Below, one piece after another: positions 7,806 to 13,086 of a stretch of DNA of 20,470 bases; position 1 is the first letter of the stretch, and every line of letters begins with the position of its first letter. The DNA comes from JACQFZ01 sp036396275 (GTDB lineage Bacteria > Pseudomonadota > Gammaproteobacteria > Acidiferrobacterales > Sulfurifustaceae): NCBI GenBank assembly GCA_036396275.1, contig DASWLD010000199.1, positions 1-20,470 on the forward strand. Reading direction: 5' to 3'. The notes under the pieces are model-generated. The model did not search any database. It was not told the DNA's origin and was given only the letters and a program-made list of their open reading frames with translations. A program made the position numbers and the translations under genes.

Positions 7806-7914
7806 GAATCACCATGAGATTACGGTTAAACGGACGAACACGCGACTAGCGGCTTTTTCGCCACCATCGCCATGTGTTCGTTACGGTCCGTTTCCCGTCG
7901 CTCATGGTCATTCA
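7805..7914 (-). promoter_or_regulatory. trp leader hairpin, probable translational attenuator
   Basis: In the transcript, 7914-7874 (start region of the leader ORF and its first ten codons) can pair with 7841-7805 (the segment ending at the A of the trpE start codon). Paired blocks of 5, 8, 4, 8 and 6 bases cover 31 of 37 positions of the downstream arm; arm one carries a 6-nt bulge, CGTAAC. The loop (7873-7842) holds all three Trp codons and the leader stop. The pairing hides the trpE GGTGA. No GC hairpin followed by a U-run is present, so a classical terminator is not supported. Proposed working: a ribosome stalled at Trp codons keeps arm one open and frees trpE, as in erm or cat leaders. 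Confidence 0.7.
7846..7905 (-). CDS. trpL: trp operon leader peptide
   Basis: This is a 19-residue ORF, MSDGKRTVTNTWRWWRKSR, with Trp at positions 12, 14 and 15, which is far above chance for three Trp codons directly upstream of trpE. The clustered Trp codons mark it as the sensing peptide of an attenuation system. An in-frame ATG two codons earlier (7911) directly follows a stop, so MTM- is an alternative start. No strong ribosome binding site is visible, perhaps because the predicted transcript start (about 7925) leaves only about 15-20 untranslated bases. The stop codon lies four bases before the downstream hairpin arm. The ORF is too short for ordinary gene finders and is identified here from codon content and position. 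Confidence 0.8.
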   Translation of the reverse strand: MSDGKRTVTNTWRWWRKSR

Positions 7915-7931
7915 GTCGTGTACAAACGCGG

Positions 7932-7960
7932 ATATTGCGGCACTTCCGCGAGCGAATCAA
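7932..7960 (-). promoter_or_regulatory. Candidate sigma70 promoter of the trp operon
   Basis: On the minus strand TTGATT (7960-7955) is followed after 17 bases by CAATAT (7937-7932). Transcription would begin near 7925, about 20 bases before the leader ATG, which is a sensible leader geometry. The match to consensus is moderate (4/6 and 3/6). No convincing TrpR operator was recognised. Confidence 0.45.
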
Positions 7961-8018
7961 CTACGAGGCCAGGCCGCGGGGTTTCAAGGCCCTCGTCAAA
8001 GAATAAAAGACACGGCGT

Positions 8019-8120
8019 CCGCCGATGAACGCGGATCAGAACAGAGATGAACGCAGATAAAAGTTGGTTATTCCTTCTTTATCTGCGTTCATCCTAATAA
8101 ACATCTGCGTTAATCTGCGG
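8019..8120 (+). repeat. Long palindrome with 43-nt arms between rpe and the trp promoter
   Basis: The arms 8019-8061 and 8078-8120 are inverted copies of equal length and align without gaps at 32 of 43 positions. The inner 16 bases, GATGAACGCAGATAAA, match perfectly around a 16-nt loop. Each arm contains two copies of a GATKAACGCRGAT-like unit spaced 22 bases apart. It lies 12 bases after the rpe stop. It may act as a terminator or mRNA-end structure for rpe, but there is no U-run. Its composition (AT-richer, repeated GAACGCAGAT) differs from neighbouring DNA and suggests a dispersed repeat. Confidence 0.85.
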
Positions 8121-8132
8121 ATAACTGGCGGC

Positions 8133-8834
8133 TCAAACGTACGCGGCGCCGACCTTGGCCAACTCCGCGCGCATCGCCTTGATCACGGAATCGTAGCGAT
8201 GCGGGTCGGCCGCCTTGGCGGCGCCGAAGATGGCCGACCCCGCGACGAAGGTGTCGGCGCCGGCTTCGGCAATGGCGCGGATGTTGTCGAGCTTTACACC
8301 GCCGTCGATTTCGAGTCGGATCGCGCGGCCGCTGTCGTCGATCAGCCGGCGTGCGTCGCGTAGCTTGGTCAACGCGCTCGAAATAAACTGCTGTCCGGGG
8401 AAGCCGGGGTTAACCGACATGATCAAGACCATATCGACCTTGTCCATCACGTAGCGCAAGTGATCGAGCGGCGTTGCCGGATTGAACACCAAACCGCTCT
8501 TGCAGCCGTGCTCGCGCACCAGCGCAAGCGAACGGTCGATGTGCTCGGTGGCCTCCGGGTGAAACGTAATATAGGTGGCGCCGGCGGCGGCGAAGTCGTC
8601 GATAAGGCGGTCGACGGGCTGAACCATGAGATGCACGTCGATCGGGACTTTGATGCCATGTTTGCGCAAGGCCTCGCACACTACCGGCCCGACGGTAAGA
8701 TTCGGCACGTAGTGGTTGTCCATCACGTCGAAGTGAACGATATCGGCGCCGGCCGCGACGACGCTGGCCACTTCCTCGCCGAGGCGTGCGAAATCCGCGG
8801 ACAGGATGGATGGAGCAATGAGGTACTCGGGCAT
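8133..8834 (-). CDS. rpe: Ribulose-phosphate 3-epimerase
   Basis: This 233-residue TIM-barrel enzyme interconverts ribulose-5-phosphate and xylulose-5-phosphate in the pentose phosphate and Calvin pathways. Metal ligands known for the family are present: His34 and Asp36 in HFDVMD, His68 in VHLM and Asp177 in IDGG. The phosphate-loop motif MSVNPGFPGQ is at 139-148. Proteobacterial rpe often lies upstream of trpE, as here. Its product xylulose-5-phosphate is also the substrate of the phosphoketolase encoded at 14964-17363, although the two genes are not linked. The ATG at 8834 has no strong ribosome binding site, but the N-terminus MPEYLIAPSILSADF is typical. Confidence 0.97.
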   Translation of the reverse strand: MPEYLIAPSILSADFARLGEEVASVVAAGADIVHFDVMDNHYVPNLTVGPVVCEALRKHGIKVPIDVHLMVQPVDRLIDDFAAAGATYITFHPEATEHIDRSLALVREHGCKSGLVFNPATPLDHLRYVMDKVDMVLIMSVNPGFPGQQFISSALTKLRDARRLIDDSGRAIRLEIDGGVKLDNIRAIAEAGADTFVAGSAIFGAAKAADPHRYDSVIKAMRAELAKVGAAYV

Positions 8835-8919
8835 GCGCGGATTACGATTACACTCGTCCGTTCAACTTTAACCGATCGGCTTCGGGTTTGCAGCCGGGGC
8901 GCGGGCGCGGCGGCCGCCA

Positions 8920-8928
8920 TGCTAAGAT
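8920..8928 (+). promoter_or_regulatory. Candidate extended -10 promoter for the methyltransferase-kinase cluster
   Basis: TGCTAAGAT matches an extended -10 element (TGnTAnnAT) in the 131-bp divergent region between rpe and the methyltransferase gene, with a predicted start near 8935 and about 30 untranslated bases. No good -35 is present, and extended -10 promoters do not need one. Confidence 0.35.
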
Positions 8929-8965
8929 CACACGCCGTTCAGCGAGGGTCGAGTCTCGATCGCCT

Positions 8966-9553
8966 ATGGAAGAAGAAGCAATCGCGCCGCGTTCCGGTCT
9001 CAAACGTCTCGTCTACGATCTCCGCCATAACCGTTATCGTTCGCGCCAGTTCGTCGGTATCGTCTTTCTGATTGTGCTCACGGTCGTGGGCGCGCCGATC
9101 GCTGAATTCTATTACTGGGGAGTTCTCGCGGCGGTTCTCGGTATCCTCGTCCGGCTGTGGGCATCCGGACATGTCAAGAAAGATAAGATACTCGCGACCA
9201 CCGGACCCTATGCCTATGTGCGCCACCCGCTATACGTCGGCAACCACCTGATCATGGTCGGTTTCTGTCTGGCGTCGAGCTTGTGGTGGAGCTTCGTCGC
9301 CTGGATCGCGCTGTCGCTGTTCTATTACCCGCAGACCATCGCGGCCGAGGACCGCCAGCTCGCGAAGCTTTTCCCCGGCCAATGGGAAGATTGGGCGCGC
9401 GAGACGCAGGCACTGATGCCGCGACCGCGGCCGTACCGATCGGGGCAAACCTCCGAATGGTCGTTCAAGCAGAGCCTCAAGCAAAACGGCGAGCCGATCA
9501 TCGCGGCGCTGCTGCTGTTCTGTCTTTATATCCTCTACCGTCGGCTCGGCTGA
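8966..9553 (+). CDS. Isoprenylcysteine carboxyl methyltransferase-like membrane protein
   Basis: This 195-residue integral membrane protein has hydrophobic segments at about 28-46, 49-67, 95-125 (long, probably two passes) and 177-192. The S-adenosylmethionine-binding signature of the ICMT/PEMT family, GPYAYVRHPLYVGN, is at 80-93. The downstream AEDRQLAKLFPGQWEDW resembles the conserved E...F...Y-W segment of the family. Bacterial homologues methylate small lipids or unknown substrates, because bacteria generally lack prenylated proteins. I use the ATG at 8966. An upstream in-frame ATG at 8888 would add 26 Arg-rich residues with no homology and would include the candidate promoter. The kinase gene follows after eight bases, so the two are co-transcribed. 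Confidence 0.85.
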   Translation: MEEEAIAPRSGLKRLVYDLRHNRYRSRQFVGIVFLIVLTVVGAPIAEFYYWGVLAAVLGILVRLWASGHVKKDKILATTGPYAYVRHPLYVGNHLIMVGFCLASSLWWSFVAWIALSLFYYPQTIAAEDRQLAKLFPGQWEDWARETQALMPRPRPYRSGQTSEWSFKQSLKQNGEPIIAALLLFCLYILYRRLG

Positions 9554-9561
9554 AACCGCGC

Positions 9562-10248
9562 ATGCCCGATCCGCTCGACGCCACGACCGAGCGCGCGCTG
9601 ATCGACTGGATCGAATCTCGGGTGAGCGCCGGCGACCCGGCGCACGCGCGCGGTTACCAAGGTTCGGTCTATCTCTACGAAAACGGCGGCCGGCGCCTGA
9701 TCGTGAAGGTCGCCCCCGGCCGCGGCGTGCACGGCTGGCTGCAGCGCTTGATGCTGCGCCGTGAGCACGAGGTCTATCGCCACCTTGCCGGTTTCGCCGG
9801 CAGTCCGCGTTGTCACGGCCTGCTGCGCGGTCGCTATCTCGTGCTCGACTACGTGAATGCCGCTTCGCTGCGAACCGCGCCGCTCGCCGATCCCGGGAAA
9901 TACTTCGACACGCTGCTGCTGTACATCAAGGAACTGCACGAGCGCGGCGTCGCGCACGCGGACCTCAAGCGGCGCGACAATCTTCTCGTCATCGACGGCC
10001 GGCTGCCGTGCCTCATCGATTTCGGCGCGGCGGTCGTGCGCAAACCCGGCTTTGCGCCGATCAACCGCTATCTCTACCGGCTGGCAAAACGCTTCGACTT
10101 CAACGCCTGGGCCAAGCTCAAGTACGACGGCCGCTTCGAGGAAATGACCGCGGCCGATCGCGTGTATTATCATCGCACCCGCATCGAGAAACTCGCGCGC
10201 GCAATCAAGCGCTCTTACCTTACGCTGAAAAGCCGCCTCGTCGGCTAA
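9562..10248 (+). CDS. Small RIO/WaaP-like protein or lipid kinase
   Basis: This 228-residue protein has a minimal eukaryotic-like kinase fold. Visible elements are a glycine-rich loop GYQGSVY (31-37), an ATP-binding Lys49 in IVKVAP, the catalytic loop HADLKRRDN (132-140) and the DFG metal-binding motif at 153-155 (LIDFGAA). The C-terminal part is basic and lacks the activation segment of typical Ser/Thr kinases, which points to the RIO, WaaP or InaA-like group. Known members phosphorylate ribosome-associated proteins (RIO) or lipopolysaccharide sugars (WaaP). Placement eight bases after a membrane methyltransferase favours an envelope or lipid substrate, but this is inference. The start at 9562 lacks a strong Shine-Dalgarno sequence and is chosen by position after the upstream stop. 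Confidence 0.8.
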   Translation: MPDPLDATTERALIDWIESRVSAGDPAHARGYQGSVYLYENGGRRLIVKVAPGRGVHGWLQRLMLRREHEVYRHLAGFAGSPRCHGLLRGRYLVLDYVNAASLRTAPLADPGKYFDTLLLYIKELHERGVAHADLKRRDNLLVIDGRLPCLIDFGAAVVRKPGFAPINRYLYRLAKRFDFNAWAKLKYDGRFEEMTAADRVYYHRTRIEKLARAIKRSYLTLKSRLVG

Positions 10249-10262
10249 CCGGAGGGCTGCAC

Positions 10263-10742
10263 ATGGCTGTCGCGATCACCCTGCATATTCTGTGTGCGAC
10301 GATTTGGGTCGGCGGCATGTTCTTCGCCGTCGTGGCGCTGCGGCCGGTGGCGGCCGCCGTCCTCAAACCCGCTCAGCGCCTGCCCCTTTGGGTCGGCACG
10401 TTCAACCGCTTCTTCCCCTGGGTATGGGCCGCGGCCGTCATCCTTCCGCTGACCGGTTACTGGCTGGTCTTCGGTATCTTCGAGGGATTCGAAAACGCGG
10501 GGCCGCACGTTCAAATCATGCAAGTCACCGGCTGGGCCATGATCGCGATTTTTCTGTACATCTTCGCCGCGCCGTTTCAGCGCTTCAAGAAAGCAGCGGC
10601 CGCCAAGCGCTGGCCAAAGGCCGCGGAGCAACTCGCGCAAATTCGCATGCTGGTCGTCGCCAATCTGGGGTTGGGGCTGATCACCTTCATCGTCGCGACC
10701 GGCGGGCGCTATCTGGGCGATTTCTGGTACGCCGTCGATTAG
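10263..10742 (+). CDS. CopD-family membrane protein
   Basis: This 159-residue protein has four hydrophobic helices. It opens with LHILCATIWVGGMFF (7-21), the typical first helix of the CopD family with a conserved His and Trp-x-Gly-Gly. Further helices are around 50-70, 88-104 and 130-148. Single-domain CopD relatives are widespread in proteobacteria. Roles in copper or haem handling are suggested by the family name and conserved His, but most are untested. The ATG at 10263 follows a clear GGAGG and comes 14 bases after the kinase stop, so it closes a three-gene operon. A longer in-frame reading back to 9810 overlaps the kinase gene and is not real. Confidence 0.8.
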   Translation: MAVAITLHILCATIWVGGMFFAVVALRPVAAAVLKPAQRLPLWVGTFNRFFPWVWAAAVILPLTGYWLVFGIFEGFENAGPHVQIMQVTGWAMIAIFLYIFAAPFQRFKKAAAAKRWPKAAEQLAQIRMLVVANLGLGLITFIVATGGRYLGDFWYAVD

Positions 10743-10848
10743 CCACCGTCCCGTTCCGTTTGTCGTCAACCGTTCATTGAGGGCAGCGTTGTTGTCGGAA
10801 GTTGGCCTATCTTGGGTTCAGCTGTCCGAAAACAACCGGAGAAATCGC

Positions 10849-11208
10849 ATGTCGAAGTTGCTTTCCATCGGTTTGGTCGCGTTGATCGCGGCGTGGGCCG
10901 GCCCGTCGTACTCGGCCGACCCCGAAATCGCCGGCGATAGACGCGAGCTGCGTCAGGACAACCGCGAAATCCGCGGCGACCGCCGCGAACTGCGTCGGGA
11001 CCAACGGGAGATTCGCCGCGACAGACACGAACTCGCCAAGGAAGTGCGTGAGGGTGACAAAGCCGGCGCTGCGGAAGAACGGGCCGATCTGAAGGCGGAC
11101 CGTGCCGACCGACAACGCGACCGCAAGGATTTACATGCCGACCGCAAGGAACGGCGCCACGATCGCCGCGAATTGCATCGCGATCGTAAGGAAGCAAACG
11201 GCCGATAG
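10849..11208 (+). CDS. Secreted Arg/Asp/Glu-rich heptad-repeat protein
   Basis: This 119-residue protein has a signal peptide (MSKLLSIGLVALIAAWAG, probable cleavage after SYSA at 22). The mature chain is almost entirely charged and made of heptapeptides of the form D-R-x-E-[LI]-R-x. Units start at residues 30 (DRRELRQ), 37 (DNREIRG), 44 (DRRELRR), 51 (DQREIRR) and 58 (DRHELAK), then after a spacer at 91, 98, 105 and 112. Such composition predicts a single long charged helix or coiled coil in the periplasm. There are no cysteines and no lipobox. The ATG is preceded by GGAG. The function is not recognised; polyanion, metal or envelope binding are only guesses. A strong stem-loop follows immediately. 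Confidence 0.8.
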   Translation: MSKLLSIGLVALIAAWAGPSYSADPEIAGDRRELRQDNREIRGDRRELRRDQREIRRDRHELAKEVREGDKAGAAEERADLKADRADRQRDRKDLHADRKERRHDRRELHRDRKEANGR

Positions 11209-11212
11209 ACTC

Positions 11213-11237
11213 CTCGGGCGGCGAGGAGCCGCCCGAG
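11213..11237. terminator. Stem-loop between convergent genes
   Basis: A perfect 10-bp stem, CTCGGGCGGC / GCCGCCCGAG, with loop GAGGA lies five bases after the heptad-repeat gene and 39 bases after dps on the other strand. The plus-strand side continues TCCTTCC, only a weak T-tract. It probably ends transcription from one or both convergent genes. Confidence 0.65.
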
Positions 11238-11275
11238 TCCTTCCGGCCCGGCGCGAGACCTCATGGGCCGCCTTT

Positions 11276-11758
11276 TCAGCCGGCCAACAAGCTGCGCAGC
11301 ATCCATGCGGTTTTCTCGTGTACTTGCATGCGCTGCGTGAGCAAATCCGCCGTGGGTTCGTCGTGCGCGCGATCGACCACCGGGAACACCGAGCGTGCGG
11401 TCCGCACGACCGCCTCCTGCCCGTCCACCAACTGCCGGATCATCGACTGGGCGTCGGGAACGCCGGTCGCTTCCTGGATCGACGCGAGCCGGCCGAATTC
11501 GGCGTAGCTGCCGGGCGCCGGAAACCCGAGCGCGCGGATGCGCTCGGCGATCTGATCGACCGCGGTCGCGAGTTCGGTGTATTGGCGCTCGAACATCAAA
11601 TGCAGCGTCTCGAACATCGGACCGGTGACGTTCCAGTGAAAGTTATGCGTCTTGAGATACAGCGTGTACGAATCCGCCAGCAACTTCGCCAAACCGTCGG
11701 CGATTTCTTTGCGATCCGGTTCGTTGATTCCGATATTGATAGCCATGTTTGCCGCCAT
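11276..11758 (-). CDS. dps: Dps-family DNA-protecting ferritin
   Basis: This 160-residue protein forms dodecameric iron-storing shells that protect DNA from peroxide. The inter-subunit ferroxidase ligands fit the family spacing exactly: His41 (NFHWN), His53, Asp68 and Glu72 (DQIAER). I choose the ATG at 11758 because AGGAGG lies just upstream. A second ATG at 11746 would be too far from it, and the upstream in-frame extension to 11923 overlaps ahpD. Dps proteins often have a lysine-rich N-terminal tail that binds DNA. Here the tail is short and not clearly basic, so direct DNA binding is uncertain. The gene lies 35 bases after ahpD and so falls in the OxyR-controlled operon. Confidence 0.93.
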   Translation of the reverse strand: MAANMAINIGINEPDRKEIADGLAKLLADSYTLYLKTHNFHWNVTGPMFETLHLMFERQYTELATAVDQIAERIRALGFPAPGSYAEFGRLASIQEATGVPDAQSMIRQLVDGQEAVVRTARSVFPVVDRAHDEPTADLLTQRMQVHEKTAWMLRSLLAG

Positions 11759-11793
11759 GATTCCTCCTTCGTCTCTCAGTCGATATACGTTGA

Positions 11794-12336
11794 CTAACCT
11801 CGCACGGTAAGCGCGTGCAGTCCCTTCACCACTGCGGCCAGACGTGCCAAATCGTGCACCTGGTCGGCACTGACACCGGCGTCGCGCAGGACCTTTTCGT
11901 GCGAACGAATGCATGATTCGCAACCGTTCAGCACCGATACCGCGAATGCCAGCATTTCGAAGCGCTCCTTGCCGAGCGCCGGGCGCGCCAGCGCGGTCAT
12001 GCGCAAACCCGCGGCGCGGTATTCGTCATCTTTCGCGAGCATGTGGCGAAAGCGGTAGTAGACGTTCAGCATTCCCATGATCGCCGCGCTTTCGGCGGCT
12101 TCCTGGATTTGCTCGGCGCCGACGTCCAATTCGACCAGCCGGACGCGCGCGTAAGCCGCGAGTGCACCGTCGCCGGTGGACGTCGCCAGCGCGAGCAGTG
12201 CCAGCGTCGCGTTGTCTTCGCCCAGCGCGCCGTCCTCGAGCAGGCGCTTCAGGTTCAGTTTCAAATCCCGTGCGATCGCGGTCGACGTCGAGGGCAGCGC
12301 GGTATCGAGATCGTTGCGTTCAAGTACTGCGTTCAT
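11794..12336 (-). CDS. ahpD: Alkyl hydroperoxidase AhpD (carboxymuconolactone decarboxylase fold)
   Basis: This 180-residue protein has the AhpD active site, Cys139-Glu-Ser-Cys142 followed by His146 (NGCESCIRSHEKV). In mycobacteria AhpD reduces the peroxiredoxin AhpC, itself being reduced by lipoamide or dihydrolipoamide carriers. Gene order directly after ahpC supports the same partnership here. The ATG at 12336 has GGAGG at good spacing. A reading extended to 12468 would overlap ahpC out of frame and is rejected. A 76-bp gap with a strong stem-loop separates it from ahpC. Confidence 0.92.
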   Translation of the reverse strand: MNAVLERNDLDTALPSTSTAIARDLKLNLKRLLEDGALGEDNATLALLALATSTGDGALAAYARVRLVELDVGAEQIQEAAESAAIMGMLNVYYRFRHMLAKDDEYRAAGLRMTALARPALGKERFEMLAFAVSVLNGCESCIRSHEKVLRDAGVSADQVHDLARLAAVVKGLHALTVRG

Positions 12337-12363
12337 CTTTTCCTCCGATGGAGTTGGCCCGCC

Positions 12364-12397
12364 GCCCGCCGCTTCGCGCTTCACGAAGCGGGCGGGC
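12364..12397 (-). other. Intercistronic stem-loop between ahpC and ahpD
   Basis: Arms 12364-12376 (GCCCGCCGCTTCG) and 12384-12397 pair over 13 bases with one unpaired G around a 7-nt loop. There is no T-run on the minus strand, so it is more likely an mRNA-processing or stabilising element or a partial attenuator giving more AhpC than AhpD. That role is inference. Confidence 0.55.
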
Positions 12398-12412
12398 GCG
12401 CGGATGACTTCG

Positions 12413-12961
12413 TTAAGCGGCCTTGAGCGTGTCCTTGCCGCGCTCCCAATTGCACGGGCAGAGCTCATCGGTTTGCAGCGCGTCGAGCGTGCGGATGACC
12501 TCTTTCACGTTGCGTCCGACGTTTAAGTCGTACACGCTGACCCAGCGCACGATCCCTTCCGGATCGACGATGTAGGTCGCGCGCATCGCCACCTTCTCGG
12601 TCGGGTGCAGCACGCCCAGGGCATCGCTCAGCTCGCGCTTGTTGTCGGCGAGCATCGGGTACTGAAGATTCTTCAGATCCGGATGCTGCTGGCGCCAAGC
12701 CAAGTGCACGTACTGGCTGTCGGTACTCGCGCCGTATACCTCGGCGCCGCGCTCGCGGAACGCCTTCAATTCCTTGTTGAACTCGGCGATCTCGGTCGGA
12801 CACACGAACGTGAAATCCATCGGCCAGAAAAACACCACCGACCACTTGTCTTGCAGATCCTGCGAACCGATGGTCTTGAATTCCTTGCCCGGCTCGATTG
12901 AAACCACGGCTGGTACTGAAAACTCCGGAAACTTGTCGCCTACGCTGATTCGAAACGCCAT
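12413..12961 (-). CDS. ahpC: Peroxiredoxin AhpC, AhpD-dependent type
   Basis: This 182-residue 2-Cys peroxiredoxin reduces hydrogen peroxide and organic peroxides. The peroxidatic Cys54 is in FTFVCPTE (51-58). Near the C-terminus there are two cysteines, Cys168 and Cys170 (DELCPCNW), the pattern known from Mycobacterium tuberculosis AhpC, whose three cysteines work with AhpD. No ahpF is present, consistent with AhpD as the reductant. The ATG at 12961 has GAGGAG at ideal spacing; an upstream in-frame extension to 13003 overlaps the untranslated leader. It is the first gene of ahpC-ahpD-dps and is divergent from oxyR, with an OxyR-like site and promoter upstream. Confidence 0.96.
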   Translation of the reverse strand: MAFRISVGDKFPEFSVPAVVSIEPGKEFKTIGSQDLQDKWSVVFFWPMDFTFVCPTEIAEFNKELKAFRERGAEVYGASTDSQYVHLAWRQQHPDLKNLQYPMLADNKRELSDALGVLHPTEKVAMRATYIVDPEGIVRWVSVYDLNVGRNVKEVIRTLDALQTDELCPCNWERGKDTLKAA

Positions 12962-13017
12962 GATCACTCTCCTCGTTGGGTTTACCGTTGGGGGCATCCG
13001 CATGCCTTCCCGATGCG

Positions 13018-13045
13018 GTAATACTGGACGCGCTCGCGCCTACAA
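13018..13045 (-). promoter_or_regulatory. Candidate ahpC-ahpD-dps promoter
   Basis: On the minus strand TTGTAG (13045-13040) and TATTAC (13023-13018) are separated by 16 bases. The OxyR-like site begins four bases upstream of the -35, the position from which oxidised OxyR contacts RNA polymerase at known activated promoters. The leader of about 50 bases contains a small CCGCAT/ATGCGG hairpin. Confidence 0.5.
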
Positions 13046-13049
13046 TCCA

Positions 13050-13086
13050 ACTGATTAATCCTATAGACTCGATAAGAATCGCTTAT
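13050..13086. promoter_or_regulatory. Tandem OxyR-type binding site
   Basis: Two 15-bp elements, ACTGATTAATCCTAT and ATAAGAATCGCTTAT, are separated by exactly 7 bp. This is the layout of the OxyR consensus (ATAGnTnnnAnCTAT repeated on one face of the helix). The second element is a perfect ATAAG/CTTAT palindrome. It overlaps the oxyR start codon at 13085, so oxyR is probably autorepressed while ahpC is activated. Confidence 0.6.

Noticed and set aside
7780..7905. Classical intrinsic terminator for trp attenuation
   Set aside because: I looked for a GC hairpin followed by a U-run between the leader ORF and trpE and in the start of trpE; none is present on the minus strand.
10763..10848. Promoter for the heptad-repeat gene
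   Set aside because: TATCTT at about 10808 lacks any acceptable -35 or extended -10, so I did not list it.
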